Shown here: piece after piece, positions 8,389 to 17,539 of the stretch | How positions within the stretch are numbered: the stretch's first letter is position 1 | Layout of the letters: each line of letters opens with the position of its first letter | Source: Streptomyces hygroscopicus subsp. hygroscopicus | Lineage (GTDB): Bacteria; Actinomycetota; Actinomycetes; Streptomycetales; Streptomycetaceae | Assembly (NCBI RefSeq): GCF_030269125.1 | Contig: NZ_BSSM01000001.1 | Location: 124,001 to 188,000, forward strand | Reading direction: 5' to 3' | Length of the DNA stretch: 64,000 nucleotides | Made by a program: the position numbers and the translations under genes | Notes under the pieces: model-generated | Seen by the model: only the letters and a program-made list of their open reading frames with translations | Told to the model about the DNA's origin: nothing | The model's database searches: none

Positions 8389-10557
8389 GTCCGTGAAGGT
8401 CTCGCCCTTCTCCGCCTTCTCCACCAGCAGCGCGGGCGGCTGGAACCGCTCGCCGTAGGTCTCGGCGAGTTCCCGGGCGCGGGCCACGAAGCCGGCCGGC
8501 CCACCGTCGTACCCGTTGATGTACTGGAGCACGCCGCCGGTCCAGGCCGGGAAGCCGATGCCCAGGATGGAGCCGATGTTGGCGTCGGCCACCGAGGTCA
8601 GCACGCCCTCCTCCACCAGGCGCACGGTGTCGAGCGCCTCGGCGAAGAGCATCCGCTCCTGCATGTCCTTGAACGGGATCTCGTACCCGGCCTTGGTGAA
8701 GTGCTCGCGCAGGCCCGGCCACAGTCCGGCGCGCTTGCCGTCCTCGGCGTAGTCGTAGAACCCGGCGCCGCCGCTGCGGCCGGGACGGCCGAACTCGTCG
8801 ACCATGCGGTCGATGACGGCCTCGGCCGGGTGCGCGGTCCAGGTGCCGCCGGCCTCCTCGACGGCCCGCTTCGTCTCGCCCCGGATCTTGCGGGGCAGGG
8901 TGAGGGTCAGCTCGTCCATCAGGGAGAGGACCTTGGCCGGGTAGCCGGCCTGGGCGGCGGCCTGCTCCACGGAGGCGGGCTCGATGCCCTCGCCGACCAT
9001 GGCGACGCCCTCGTTGATGAAGTGGCCGATCACCCGGGAGGTGAAGAAGCCGCGCGAGTCGTTGACGACGATCGGCGTCTTGCTGATCTGCCGGACCAGG
9101 TCGAAGGCTCGGGCGAGGGCCTCGTCGCCGGTGCGCTCGCCCTTGATGATCTCGACCAGCGGCATCTTGTCGACCGGCGAGAAGAAGTGCAGACCGACGA
9201 AGTCGGCCTGGCGCTGCACGCCCTCGGCGAGGGTGGTGATGGGCAGCGTGGAGGTGTTGGAGCACAGCAGCGCGTCGGGCGCGACCACGGACTCGATCTC
9301 CTGGAACACCTTGTGCTTGAGCGCGGTGTCCTCGAAGACGGCCTCGATCACCGCGTCGCAGCCGGCCACGTCCGCGGCGTCCCCGGTGGGCGTGATCCGG
9401 GCGAGCAGCGCGTCCGCCTTCTCCTGGGTGGTACGGCCCCGGGAGACGGCCTTGGCGCACAGCTTCTCGGAGTACCCCTTGCCCTTGAGCGCGGCCTCCA
9501 GGGAGACGTCCTTGAGGACGACCTCGATGCCGGCGCGGGCGCACGAGTAGGCGATGCCCGCGCCCATCATGCCGGCGCCGAGCACGGCCACCTTGCGGAC
9601 CTGGCGGGACGCGATGTCCTTGGGCCGGTTGGCACCGGAGTTGACCGCCTGGAGGTCGAAGAAGAACGCCTGGATCATGTTCTTCGCGGTCTGCCCGGTG
9701 ACCAGCTCGGTGAAGTAGCGGGTCTCGATGGTGCTCGCGGTCGCGAAGTCGACCTGGGAGCCCTCGACCGCCGCGGCCATGATGTTGCGCGGCGCCGGGT
9801 AGGGCGCGCCGCCCGTCTGCTTGCGCAGGTTGGCCGGGAACGCGGGCAGGTTGGCGGCGAACTTCGGGTTGGCCGGGGTGCCGCCCGGGATCCGGTAGCC
9901 GGGGGCGTCCCAGGGCTGCTGGGACTCGGGGTGGGCGTCGATGAAGGCGCGGGCCTTGGCCAGCATCTCCTCCGGCGTCTCGGCCACCTCGTGCACCAGG
10001 CCGTTCTCCAGGGCGCGCCGCGGGTTGTACTGGGTGCCCTGGAGCAGCACCTTGAGCAGCGCGTCGGTGATGCCCATCAGGCGCACGGTGCGGGTGACGC
10101 CGCCGCCCGCCGGCAGCAGGCCGAGGGTGACCTCGGGCAGGCCGATCTTGGAGCCGGGGGCGTCCAGGGCGACGCGGTGGTGGGAGGCGAGCGCGATCTC
10201 GTAGCCGCCGCCCAGGGCCGCGCCGTTGATGGCCGCGACGACCGGCTTGCCGAGGGTCTCGATGCGGCGCAGCGCGTCCTTGATCGCCGTCGCCGTGTCG
10301 AAGACGGTCTGGGCGTCCTCGGGGCCGGCCTGGATCATCTCCTTGAGGTCGCCGCCCGCGAAGAAGGTCTTCTTGGCGGAGGTGTAGATGATGCCCCGGA
10401 TGGAGTCCTTCTCGGCCACGGCGCGGTCCGCGACGGCCTCGATGGAGGCCTTGAACGCCTGGTTCATCGTGTTCGCGGACTGGTTGGGGTCGTCCAGGAC
10501 CAGCGTGACGACACCGGTGTCGTCCTGCTCCCAGCGGATGGTGGTGCTCTCGGTCAT
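8374..10557 (-). CDS. fadB: Fatty-acid oxidation complex alpha subunit (enoyl-CoA hydratase / 3-hydroxyacyl-CoA dehydrogenase)
   Basis: A 727-residue multifunctional enzyme. Residues 1-190 are a crotonase domain (TFFAGGDLKEM; INGAALGGGYEIALASHHRV). From about residue 335 comes the NAD-binding hydroxyacyl-CoA dehydrogenase domain (KVAVLGAGMMGAGIAYSCAR), followed by two C-terminal dehydrogenase domains (GFFTSRVIGHFINEGVAM; GFPAWTGGVLQYING). It hydrates enoyl-CoA and oxidises the resulting 3-hydroxyacyl-CoA in the cytoplasm. Length is normal for FadB/FadJ. It lies 41 bp downstream of the thiolase gene in the same direction, the usual FadA-FadB pairing. The ATG of MTESTTIRW is supported by the start of the crotonase fold. 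Confidence 0.93.
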   Translation of the reverse strand: MTESTTIRWEQDDTGVVTLVLDDPNQSANTMNQAFKASIEAVADRAVAEKDSIRGIIYTSAKKTFFAGGDLKEMIQAGPEDAQTVFDTATAIKDALRRIETLGKPVVAAINGAALGGGYEIALASHHRVALDAPGSKIGLPEVTLGLLPAGGGVTRTVRLMGITDALLKVLLQGTQYNPRRALENGLVHEVAETPEEMLAKARAFIDAHPESQQPWDAPGYRIPGGTPANPKFAANLPAFPANLRKQTGGAPYPAPRNIMAAAVEGSQVDFATASTIETRYFTELVTGQTAKNMIQAFFFDLQAVNSGANRPKDIASRQVRKVAVLGAGMMGAGIAYSCARAGIEVVLKDVSLEAALKGKGYSEKLCAKAVSRGRTTQEKADALLARITPTGDAADVAGCDAVIEAVFEDTALKHKVFQEIESVVAPDALLCSNTSTLPITTLAEGVQRQADFVGLHFFSPVDKMPLVEIIKGERTGDEALARAFDLVRQISKTPIVVNDSRGFFTSRVIGHFINEGVAMVGEGIEPASVEQAAAQAGYPAKVLSLMDELTLTLPRKIRGETKRAVEEAGGTWTAHPAEAVIDRMVDEFGRPGRSGGAGFYDYAEDGKRAGLWPGLREHFTKAGYEIPFKDMQERMLFAEALDTVRLVEEGVLTSVADANIGSILGIGFPAWTGGVLQYINGYDGGPAGFVARARELAETYGERFQPPALLVEKAEKGETFTDSAAS

Positions 10558-10598
10558 GACAGTCGTCTCCGTTGAAGTCGCTTGGTTCCGCGGGGAGT

Positions 10599-11813
10599 TC
10601 AGATGCGCTCGATGATGGTGGCGATACCCATGCCGCCGCCCACGCACAGGGTGACGAGGCCGTAGCGCTTGTCCTGGCGCTCCAGTTCGTCGATGAGGGT
10701 GCCGAGGATCATGGCGCCGGTCGCGCCGAGCGGGTGGCCGAGGGCGATGGCGCCGCCGTTGACGTTGACCTTGTCCAGCGACAGGCCCATCTCCTGCACG
10801 AAGCGCAGGACGACGGCGGCGAACGCCTCGTTGATCTCGACCAGGTCGATGTCGTCGATGGTCAGGCCGGCCTTGGCGAGGGCCTTGCGGGTGGCGGGCG
10901 CGGGGCCGGTGAGCATGATGGTGGGCTCGGAGCCGGAGACGGCGGCGGAGACGATCCGCGCGCGCGGGGTGAGGCCGTAGCGCTCGCCGACCTCCTTGGA
11001 GCCGATCGCGACGAGCGAGGCGCCGTCCACGATGCCGGAGGAGTTGCCCGCGTGGTGGACGTGGTCGATCTTCTCCACCCAGTGGTACTTCTGCAGCGCC
11101 ACGGCGTCGAAACCGCCGAGTTCGCCGATGTCCGCGAAGGACGGCTTGAGCTTGGCGAGGGTGTCGGCGGTGGTGCCGGGGCGAGGGTGCTCGTCCCGGT
11201 CCAGGACGACCAGTCCTGCGCGGTCCTTGACCGGGACGACCGAGCGCGCGAAGCGCCCCTCCTTCCAGGCGTTGACGGCGCGCTCCTGCGACAGGGCCGC
11301 GAACTCGTCCACGTCCCGGCGGGTGAAGCCGCCGATGGTGGCGATCAGGTCGGCGCCGATGCCCTGGGGCACGAAGTTGACGGCGAGGTTGGTCATCGGG
11401 TCGTTGAACCAGGCGCCGCCGTCCGAGGCCATCGGGACCCGGGACATCGACTCGACGCCGCCCGCGAGGACCAGGTCCTCCCAGCCGGAACGGACCTTGG
11501 ACGCGGCCAGGTTGACGGCCTCCAGGCCCGAGGCACAGAAGCGGTTCTCCTGCACGCCCGCGACGGTGTCCGGCAGTCCGGCGGCGATGGCGGCGATGCG
11601 GGCGATGTCGGAGCCCTGGTCGCCGACGGGACCGACGACGCCGAGCACGATGTCGTCGATGGCGGCCGGGTCGAGGTTCGGGAAGCGGTCGCGGATCTCG
11701 TGGATGAGGCCGACGACCAGGTCGATGGGCTTCGTGCCGTGCAGGGCGCCGTTCGCCTTGCCGCGGCCGCGCGGGGTGCGGATCGCGTCGTACACGTACG
11801 CTTCGGTGCTCAC
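10599..11813 (-). CDS. fadA: Acetyl-CoA acyltransferase (thiolase)
   Basis: A 404-residue thiolase II. The acylated cysteine lies in [12 protein letters not shown] at about residue 95. The C-terminal [16 protein letters not shown] and the second catalytic cysteine in TLCVGGGMG are present. It cleaves 3-ketoacyl-CoA to acetyl-CoA and a shortened acyl-CoA, partnering the FadB-like protein encoded next. GTG start with AAAGG eight bases upstream. It sits 63 bp after the CaiB-type gene, suggesting a three-gene lipid catabolic operon transcribed leftward. A biosynthetic thiolase is less likely, given the FadB neighbour. Confidence 0.93.
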   Translation of the reverse strand: MSTEAYVYDAIRTPRGRGKANGALHGTKPIDLVVGLIHEIRDRFPNLDPAAIDDIVLGVVGPVGDQGSDIARIAAIAAGLPDTVAGVQENRFCASGLEAVNLAASKVRSGWEDLVLAGGVESMSRVPMASDGGAWFNDPMTNLAVNFVPQGIGADLIATIGGFTRRDVDEFAALSQERAVNAWKEGRFARSVVPVKDRAGLVVLDRDEHPRPGTTADTLAKLKPSFADIGELGGFDAVALQKYHWVEKIDHVHHAGNSSGIVDGASLVAIGSKEVGERYGLTPRARIVSAAVSGSEPTIMLTGPAPATRKALAKAGLTIDDIDLVEINEAFAAVVLRFVQEMGLSLDKVNVNGGAIALGHPLGATGAMILGTLIDELERQDKRYGLVTLCVGGGMGIATIIERI

Positions 11814-11876
11814 TGGGATGCCTTTCGGGAGGGTCGGCCGGGCGGTTCGGTTGCGCGGCGGAGGGGTCGGTTGGGC

Positions 11877-13031
11877 TCAGTCGGCGGCCGTGGTCGGCCG
11901 GTCGCCGTCGAGGAGCGCGGGTATGTCCCAGTCCCGGGCCACGGCCTCGGTGTCGGCGCCGGGCAGCGCGGGTCCGGTGCGCACGGCGGTGGGGGTGGCG
12001 GAGAAGCGGGGTGCGGGGGCGGGCTGGGTGATGCCGCGGTGGTCGGTGAAGGTGCCGCGGGCGGCCAGGTGCGGGTGGCGCGGGGCCTCGCGCAGCGACA
12101 GGACGGGGGCCACACAGGCGTCGGAGTCCTCGAACACGACGGTCCACTCCTCGCGGGTACGGTCCCGGAAGCGTTCGGCGATCCGGGCGCGCAGTTCCGG
12201 CCAGCGGCGGAGGTCGGCGCGGGCGTCCAGGAGGTCGTCCAGGCCGAGCAGGCGCAGGAACTGGGCCGAGAACCGCTCCTCCAGGGCGCCGACCGCCATG
12301 TATCCGCCGTCGGCGGTCTCGTAGGTGCCGTAGTAGGGGCAGCCGCCGTCCAGCAGGTTGGCGGCGCGCCGGTCCTGCCAGGCGCCGGCGGACAGCATGC
12401 CGTGGATCATCGCGGACAGGTGGGCGGTGCCGTCCACGATGGCGGCGTCCACGACCTGGCCGGTGCCGGTGGCGCGCGCGTGGTGCAGGGCGGCGAGCAC
12501 GCCGACGACCAGGTAGAGCGAGCCGCCCGCGTAGTCGCCGAGGAGGTTGGCGGGGACGGCCGGCGGTTCGCCGGGGCGGCCGATCAGGCCGAGCGCGCCG
12601 GTGAGCGCGATGTACGACACGTCGTGGCCCGCGCGCTCGGCGAGGGGGCCGTCCTGGCCCCAGCCGGTCATCCGGCCGTAGACCAGGCGGGGGTTGCGGG
12701 CGTGGCAGTCGGCGGGGCCGACGCCGAGGCGCTCGGCGACGCCCGGCCGGTACCCCTCCAGGATGATGTCGGCGCGCGCGGCGAGGTCCCGTACGCGGGC
12801 GGCGCCGTCCGGTGACTTGAGGTCGACCACGATCGAACGCTTGTTGCGGTTGGTGATGTCGTGGGCGGGGTCGATGCCGAGACCGGGGCCGCCGGGGCGG
12901 TCCACCCGGACCACGTCGGCGCCGAGGTCGGCGAGCAGCATGGCGGCGAACGGGCCGGGCCCGATACCGGCCAGCTCCACCACGCGCACGCCGCCGAGCG
13001 GGCCCCGCTCTGCTGGTGCCGCCGTGCTCAT
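11877..13031 (-). CDS. CaiB/BaiF-family CoA transferase (alpha-methylacyl-CoA racemase-like)
   Basis: A 384-residue class III CoA-transferase. Family signatures are LGGVRVVELAGIGPGPFAAM at the N-terminus, LADLGADVVRVDRPGGPG, RNKRSIVVDLKSPDG and GHDVSYIALTGAL. The pattern around GIGPGPFAAMLLADLGA and the position beside thiolase and FadB favour the alpha-methylacyl-CoA racemase branch, which lets branched acyl-CoAs enter beta-oxidation. ATG at 13031 chosen because GGGGGA lies just upstream. First gene of the leftward operon with thiolase and fadB. Formyl-CoA or carnitine CoA transferase activity cannot be excluded from sequence. Confidence 0.85.
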   Translation of the reverse strand: MSTAAPAERGPLGGVRVVELAGIGPGPFAAMLLADLGADVVRVDRPGGPGLGIDPAHDITNRNKRSIVVDLKSPDGAARVRDLAARADIILEGYRPGVAERLGVGPADCHARNPRLVYGRMTGWGQDGPLAERAGHDVSYIALTGALGLIGRPGEPPAVPANLLGDYAGGSLYLVVGVLAALHHARATGTGQVVDAAIVDGTAHLSAMIHGMLSAGAWQDRRAANLLDGGCPYYGTYETADGGYMAVGALEERFSAQFLRLLGLDDLLDARADLRRWPELRARIAERFRDRTREEWTVVFEDSDACVAPVLSLREAPRHPHLAARGTFTDHRGITQPAPAPRFSATPTAVRTGPALPGADTEAVARDWDIPALLDGDRPTTAAD

Positions 13032-13045
13032 GCCGTCCCCCAAGC

Positions 13046-13068
13046 GTGTGACACAACTGATGTAACAC
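13046..13068. promoter_or_regulatory. Imperfect inverted repeat upstream of the CaiB gene
   Basis: GTGTGAC and GTAACAC (6 of 7 complementary) are separated by nine bases, starting 15 bp upstream of the CaiB-type ATG. The position suits an operator for the fatty-acid oxidation operon. Weak evidence. Confidence 0.25.
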
Positions 13069-13248
13069 CGGTGATGCTATGAACGCGCTCCATCCGGCAC
13101 AAGACCTGAACGAGCAAGCGCTTAGCCAAGTGCCCATCCGGCCGAAAATCACCCGGTCCCGTGGGCGGCCACTCCTCACGCTAGCCTCGGCGACCGACAG
13201 CGGCGCGGGCTGCGCCCCCGGGGGTGTCATGAGCAGGCGAGGTGGGTC

Positions 13249-14418
13249 ATGAGCAGGCTGGACCGTCCCTACGACGTGGTGCTCTACGGAGCGACGGGCT
13301 TCGTCGGCACCCTGACCGCGGAGTACCTGGCGGCGCACGCGCCGGAGGGACTGCGCTGGGCGATCGCCGGGCGCGACGAGACGAAGCTGCGACGACTGCG
13401 CGAGCGGCTGCCCGGGGGCGCGGCCGTCGGCGTCCTGCGTGCCGACGCGGCCGAGCCGGCCGGGCTGCGCGAGCTCGCCGGGCAGGCCCGGGTGGTGGCC
13501 ACGACCGTGGGACCGTACCTCAGGCACGGCGAGGAACTCGTCGCCGCCTGCGCGGACGCCGGGACGGACTACCTGGACCTCACCGGTGAGCCGGAGTTCG
13601 TGGACCTGATGTACGTGCGGCACGACGCCCGCGCCCGGGAGACCGGCGCGCGCCTGGTGCACGCGTGCGGGTTCGACTCCGTGCCGCACGACCTCGGCGT
13701 GTACTTCACCGTCCGGCAGCTGCCACGGGACGTGCCGCTGCGGGTGGACGGCTACGTGACGGCCGACGCGTCCTTCTCCGGCGGCACGCTCGCCTCGGCG
13801 CTCGACCAGTTCGCCCGGGGGCGGCGGATGCTGGCCGCCGCACGCGACCGGGCCCGGCACGAGCCGCGGCTGCACGGGCGCCGGGTGAGCGCGCCCGCGG
13901 GTCTGCCGCGGTTCGCCCGGGAGGTCGGCGCGTGGGCGGTGCCGCTGCCCACCATCGACCCGCAGATCGTGAGCCGCTCGGCGCGGGCCCTGGAGCGGTA
14001 CGGTCCGGACTTCCGCTACCGGCACTTCGCCGCGGTCCGGCGTCTGCCCGTCGCCCTCGGCGGGATGGCCGCGGTCGGCGCGACGGTGGCCGCCGCCCAG
14101 CTGCCGCCCGTCCGCCGCCGGCTGTCCGACCGGCTCCGGCCGGGCGAGGGACCCGACGCGCAGAGGCGGGCCAGGAGCTGGTTCACGGTCCGCTTCGTCG
14201 GCGAGGGCGGCGGCCGCCGCGTGTACACCGAGGTCGCGGGCGGTGATCCCGGCTACGACGAGACCGCCAAGATGTTCGCCGAGGCCGCTCTCTGCCTCGC
14301 CTTCGACGACCTGCCGCAGGCTTCCGGCCAGGTGACGACGGCCCAGGCGATGGGCGAGGCGCTGACGGAACGGCTGCGCGCGGCGGGGATCACGTTCCGG
14401 GTGGCGGCGCGGAGGTAG
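13249..14418 (+). CDS. Saccharopine dehydrogenase-like NAD(P)-binding protein (trans-acting enoyl reductase type)
   Basis: A 389-residue protein with an N-terminal Rossmann motif (VVLYGATGFVGTLTAEYLA) and the family signature TTVGPYLRHGEELVAACADAG followed by YLDLTGEPEF. These mark the saccharopine dehydrogenase-like group that includes mycobacterial Rv2449c-type proteins and the trans-acting enoyl reductase of lipid biosynthesis. A short hydrophobic stretch near residue 265 (ALGGMAAVGATVAAAQ) may contact membrane. Not a lysine-pathway enzyme in this group; the substrate is unknown. RBS GAGGTGG before ATG 13249. A seven-codon ORF starting at 13229 ends over its start codon. Convergent with the endonuclease V gene. 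Confidence 0.8.
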   Translation: MSRLDRPYDVVLYGATGFVGTLTAEYLAAHAPEGLRWAIAGRDETKLRRLRERLPGGAAVGVLRADAAEPAGLRELAGQARVVATTVGPYLRHGEELVAACADAGTDYLDLTGEPEFVDLMYVRHDARARETGARLVHACGFDSVPHDLGVYFTVRQLPRDVPLRVDGYVTADASFSGGTLASALDQFARGRRMLAAARDRARHEPRLHGRRVSAPAGLPRFAREVGAWAVPLPTIDPQIVSRSARALERYGPDFRYRHFAAVRRLPVALGGMAAVGATVAAAQLPPVRRRLSDRLRPGEGPDAQRRARSWFTVRFVGEGGGRRVYTEVAGGDPGYDETAKMFAEAALCLAFDDLPQASGQVTTAQAMGEALTERLRAAGITFRVAARR

Positions 14419-14464
14419 TTCCCGGAACGTGTCGGCGCGGGACCGGGCCGCACTCCGCGCTCGC

Positions 14465-14490
14465 CGGGCGGCGGCCCGAGCCGCCGCCCG
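14465..14490. terminator. Bidirectional terminator hairpin
   Basis: CGGGCGGCGGC and GCCGCCGCCCG pair perfectly (11 bp) around a CCGA loop, between two convergent genes ending at 14418 and 14518. Confidence 0.7.
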
Positions 14491-14517
14491 GTTCCGGCGC
14501 GTCCGCGGCTCCGCGGG

Positions 14518-15252
14518 TCAGGGAGTCGGTGCCCGGCGGCTCGTCGGCGCCTCGGCGGCCGTCCCCCGCGCCGCCTCCTTGAGCGCCCTGCGGCACAGGC
14601 CGTCCGCGTGGCGGGTGGTCTCGGGAAGGCGGTAGGCGGGGGTGAGGGCCAGGGTGTGGGCGAGGGCGCCGGCGAGGGACACCCGGTGGCCGACGGAGAC
14701 GAAGACGGGTTTGACGGCGTCGCGGGTGCGCAGGGCGCGGCCGACCTCCTCGGCGCCGGCGAGCAGCGGGGTGGAGCTGCCGCGGGCCGGGGCGGGGGCG
14801 TCGTAGGTGAAGGTGAAGGGGTTCTTGGCGACGCCGATGGCGGGCAGGCCGGTGAGGACGCCCAGGTGGCTCGCGAGGCCGAAGCGGCGGGGGTGGGCCA
14901 GGCCGTAGCCGTCGCACACCACCAGGCCGGGCGGACCGGGCAGGGCGGCCAGCGCGGCCAGTACCGCGGGCAGTTCGCGGAAGGCGAGCAGGCCGGGGAC
15001 GTAGGGGAAGGACACCCGCCCGACGGCGGTCGACTCGGCGACGACCTCCAGGGTGGCGGCGTCCAGGACGACGGCCGCGGCGGCGACCAGGTCGCGTTCG
15101 TCGTCGTAGGCCACGTCGACCCCCGTCACACGGCCCGTCCCCGGCGGCGGTCCCGGCTCGTCGAGCACCACCCGGCCGCGCAGCTCGTCCTGGACCGCGC
15201 GGGCCTCCTCCTCGCTGGTGGGCCAGCCCGCCGGTACGCCTACGGTCGTCAT
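14518..15252 (-). CDS. nfi: Endonuclease V (deoxyinosine-specific)
   Basis: A 244-residue nuclease of the Nfi family, which nicks DNA one base 3' to deoxyinosine and other deaminated bases. The motif TGVDVAYDDERDLVAAAAVV includes a catalytic aspartate. Also present are VSFPYVPGLLAFRELPAVL (the wedge and catalytic glutamate), CDGYGLAHPRRFGLASHLGV and AVKPVFVSVGHRVSL. ATG start MTTVGVPAGWP. The last 20 residues are an Ala/Arg/Pro tail beyond the family domain. Monocistronic, convergent with the saccharopine-dehydrogenase-like gene. High confidence from ordered motifs. Confidence 0.93.
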   Translation of the reverse strand: MTTVGVPAGWPTSEEEARAVQDELRGRVVLDEPGPPPGTGRVTGVDVAYDDERDLVAAAAVVLDAATLEVVAESTAVGRVSFPYVPGLLAFRELPAVLAALAALPGPPGLVVCDGYGLAHPRRFGLASHLGVLTGLPAIGVAKNPFTFTYDAPAPARGSSTPLLAGAEEVGRALRTRDAVKPVFVSVGHRVSLAGALAHTLALTPAYRLPETTRHADGLCRRALKEAARGTAAEAPTSRRAPTP

Positions 15253-15317
15253 GACGGCCGACTGTACGTGCCCGCGCCGGACCACGCCGCTCGCGGGGTC
15301 GGCGAAGGCCCGTACGG

Positions 15318-15656
15318 TCAGCCCTTCTTGGCGTTCAGCGCGCGCTGCAACTCGTCCTTGTTCATGTGCGAGCGGCCCTCGATGCCCCGCTGCCTCGCCT
15401 CGTTGTACAACTGGTCGCGGGTCGGCCCCTGGGGACCGGTCCGGTTGCCCGACCGCTGCCCGCCGCGCCTGCCGGACGACATGTCCTCGGTGGAACTGCG
15501 GCTCGCGGTCTTCGACTCGCCGGAGCGGGCGCGCTCCTTGTTGACGGTGCGCGCGGCGATCTCCTTGGCGCGTCCCTCGCTCTCGCCCCGGTCCTGCGCG
15601 CTCTCCTTGATGTGCTCGTACTGGCGTTCGCGCTTGGGGCTGGAACCGGCTGGCAT
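15318..15656 (-). CDS. Small basic hydrophilic protein with Rho-N/SAP-like C-terminus
   Basis: A 112-residue, strongly charged, probably largely disordered protein. The N-terminal 75 residues are rich in Arg, Glu and Ser (SPKRERQYEHIKESAQDRG). The last 35 residues (TRDQLYNEARQRGIEGRSHM, then NKDELQRALNAKK) look like a Rho N-terminal/SAP-type helix-extended-helix that can bind nucleic acid. Such proteins are common in Streptomyces and often carry the name 'plasmid stabilization protein' without functional evidence. AGGAG six bases before the ATG gives a secure start. Function unknown; a role in nucleoid or stress physiology is only a guess. Confidence 0.75.
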   Translation of the reverse strand: MPAGSSPKRERQYEHIKESAQDRGESEGRAKEIAARTVNKERARSGESKTASRSSTEDMSSGRRGGQRSGNRTGPQGPTRDQLYNEARQRGIEGRSHMNKDELQRALNAKKG

Positions 15657-15733
15657 GATCGCTCCTTTCCCCGCGAAGGCGGTACGTCTCCTTCACGGCA
15701 GGGCACGAGTACCCGGCTCCCGCCGCGCCTACC

Positions 15734-16882
15734 TCACCGTTCCAGCCGGGCCACCCGCCCCTGTTCGCCGGCCGCCCAGCAGCCGAGGTCGGGTGTGCAG
15801 GACACGGTGTCGTACGAGCCGGTGTCGATGGTGCGCCAGGTGCGGCCGCCGTCCGTGGTCAGATCGGTGCCGGTGGGGCCGACGGCGAGCGCGGCGGTGC
15901 GGCTGTGCGGCAGCCAGGCGGCGCCGGAGCGGTACGCGGGCGGGGGCGTGGCGGCGGGCTGCCAGGTGCGGCCGCCGTCCGAGGTGACGGCCGCGGCCCG
16001 GGGCGAGGGGCGGCCGGCACGGTAGTCGCCGCCGACGGCGAGGCCGTGGGCGCGGTCGCGGAAGGCGAGGGCGAAGACGCCACGGGCCGGGTCCCCGGCC
16101 GGGACCGGGGTGTCGCTGGCGCTCCAGGTGAGCCCGCGGTCGGCGGAGTGCAGGACGCGCGCGCGGGCGCCGCCGCCGGTGGCCAGCCACACGTCCTCGG
16201 ACCCGGAGGTGACCAGGCACTGCCCGCTCGCCGCGAAGCCCGCCTCGCCGTCCAGGGCGGGCGGCATCCCCTTCGCCGGCAGCGGACGCCAGGAGCGGCC
16301 GCCGTCGCTCGTGGACAGGACGCGGAAGGCGCCGTCCACGGGATCGCCCATCGCGAGGCCGTGGCGGCGGTCGAAGAAGGCCAGGCAGTCGTAGAACGCG
16401 CGCGGGTCGGTGTTGCGGAAGGACTCCGCCCAGGTAGCCCCGCCGTCCTCGGTGCGGTACACCCGGGACGCGTCGCCCTCGCCTACGGCCAGCACCACCG
16501 CGCGCCGTGCGTCGAAGGCCTCGACGTCCCGGAACTCCAGACCGGCCGCGCCGGGCGGGGAGACGTCGCGCCAGGACGCGCCGCCGTCCCGGGTGAGCAG
16601 CACGGTGCCGCCGGTGCCGGCCAGCCAGGCGGTGCGCCGGTCCACCGCCGCGAGGCCCCGGAAGCGGACCTGCGGGGTGCCCGGGTCCTTCGCGGCCCAG
16701 TGCACGCCCTCCTGCCGCCCGCCGGGCGCCGCGGCCGACGGGACGGTCAGCGCGGCCAGCGCCGCTCCGCACGCGACGCCCGCCGCCGCCAGCCTGCCCG
16801 CACGGCGCGTGCGGCCCGTCCCGCGCGTGCTCGGCGTGCTCGGCGTGCTCCCCGTGCTCCCCATGCTCCCCATGCGCCTCAT
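15734..16882 (-). CDS. Secreted BNR/YCF48-type beta-propeller protein
   Basis: About 382 residues with a signal peptide (hydrophobic AGVACGAALAALTVPSAAA after an arginine-rich stretch). It then has repeated propeller signatures of the type TxDGGxxW: TRDGGASWRDV, TEDGGATWAE, TSDGGRSWRPL, SADRGLTW, TSDGGRTWQPA and TTDGGRTWRTI, roughly every 45-55 residues. This is the sialidase/photosystem HCF136-like fold; no sialidase catalytic residues are evident. It is exported and its ligand is unknown. The start is uncertain: four ATG or ACG codons sit in a 9-bp repeat at the 5' end (MRRMGSMGSTGSTPSTPST), and no clear RBS favours one. Confidence 0.8.
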   Translation of the reverse strand: MRRMGSMGSTGSTPSTPSTRGTGRTRRAGRLAAAGVACGAALAALTVPSAAAPGGRQEGVHWAAKDPGTPQVRFRGLAAVDRRTAWLAGTGGTVLLTRDGGASWRDVSPPGAAGLEFRDVEAFDARRAVVLAVGEGDASRVYRTEDGGATWAESFRNTDPRAFYDCLAFFDRRHGLAMGDPVDGAFRVLSTSDGGRSWRPLPAKGMPPALDGEAGFAASGQCLVTSGSEDVWLATGGGARARVLHSADRGLTWSASDTPVPAGDPARGVFALAFRDRAHGLAVGGDYRAGRPSPRAAAVTSDGGRTWQPAATPPPAYRSGAAWLPHSRTAALAVGPTGTDLTTDGGRTWRTIDTGSYDTVSCTPDLGCWAAGEQGRVARLER

Positions 16883-17078
16883 GGCGGGCGAAGCTAGCCG
16901 ACCGCCCGGTCGCCGTCCAGAGCGCCAACTCCCGTACCGGACGAGGGAGGCCGCGCGCGCATGAACGCGGTGACCGAGGTCACTCGTTCCCCAGGTGCAC
17001 GCCCCGGCCCGTTTCGCCGTCTCATCCGGTGCCGGGAGTCACCGGGCCGCAGTCCAGCCGTCACGAGGGAGCAAGGCG

Positions 17079-17492
17079 TTGTCCACCGTCATCGAGCAGC
17101 CCGTAGAGGCCCGCCTCGTCGCCGCCGCACCGCGCATGCCGAGCATTCCCGCCACGCTGCGCTACGACCGCTGCGACCCGTTCGCCGTACGGATGACCTT
17201 CCCGGCCCCGGCCACCCTGGAGGGCGTCGAGGTCTGCTGGACCTTCGCCCGCGAACTGCTCGCCGCCGGACTCCTGGCCCCCGAGGGCCAGGGCGACGTG
17301 CACGTGCGGCCGTACGGCTACGACCGCATCGTGCTGGAGTTCCACGCCCCGGAGGGCACCGCCGTCGTCCATGTGCGCGCGGGCGAGGTACGGCGCTTCC
17401 TGGAGGCGGCCGCCGAGCTGGTGCCCGTGGGGCTCGAACACCTCCAGCTCGACCTGGACCACGGTCTCGCCGAACTGATGCGCGGCGCCTGA
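17079..17492 (+). CDS. ssgD: SsgA-like sporulation/cell division protein (SsgD-like)
   Basis: A 137-residue SsgA-family (SALP) protein, found only in sporulating actinomycetes. Family features are PATLRYDRCDPFAVRMTFPA, WTFARELLAAGL, GDVHVRPYGYDRIVLEF and the C-terminal GLEHLQLDLDHGLAELMRG. SALPs control septum localisation and peptidoglycan remodelling during sporulation. The N-terminus STVIEQPVEARLVAAAP and the neighbourhood resemble SsgD as I recall it, but the paralogue assignment is not proven. TTG start chosen for GAGGGAG seven bases upstream and because the family starts here. Downstream on the other strand is a decayed gene. Confidence 0.72.
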   Translation: MSTVIEQPVEARLVAAAPRMPSIPATLRYDRCDPFAVRMTFPAPATLEGVEVCWTFARELLAAGLLAPEGQGDVHVRPYGYDRIVLEFHAPEGTAVVHVRAGEVRRFLEAAAELVPVGLEHLQLDLDHGLAELMRGA

Positions 17493-17539
17493 CGCCCCGG
17501 CGGCCGGGAGGGCGTACCTCCCCTCCGGCAGCTCCCGCG

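Noticed and set aside
8374..14025. Single 1883-codon minus-strand ORF
   Set aside because: It is the FadB frame joined by chance to out-of-frame readings of thiolase, CaiB and the facing dehydrogenase-like gene; real FadB starts at 10557.
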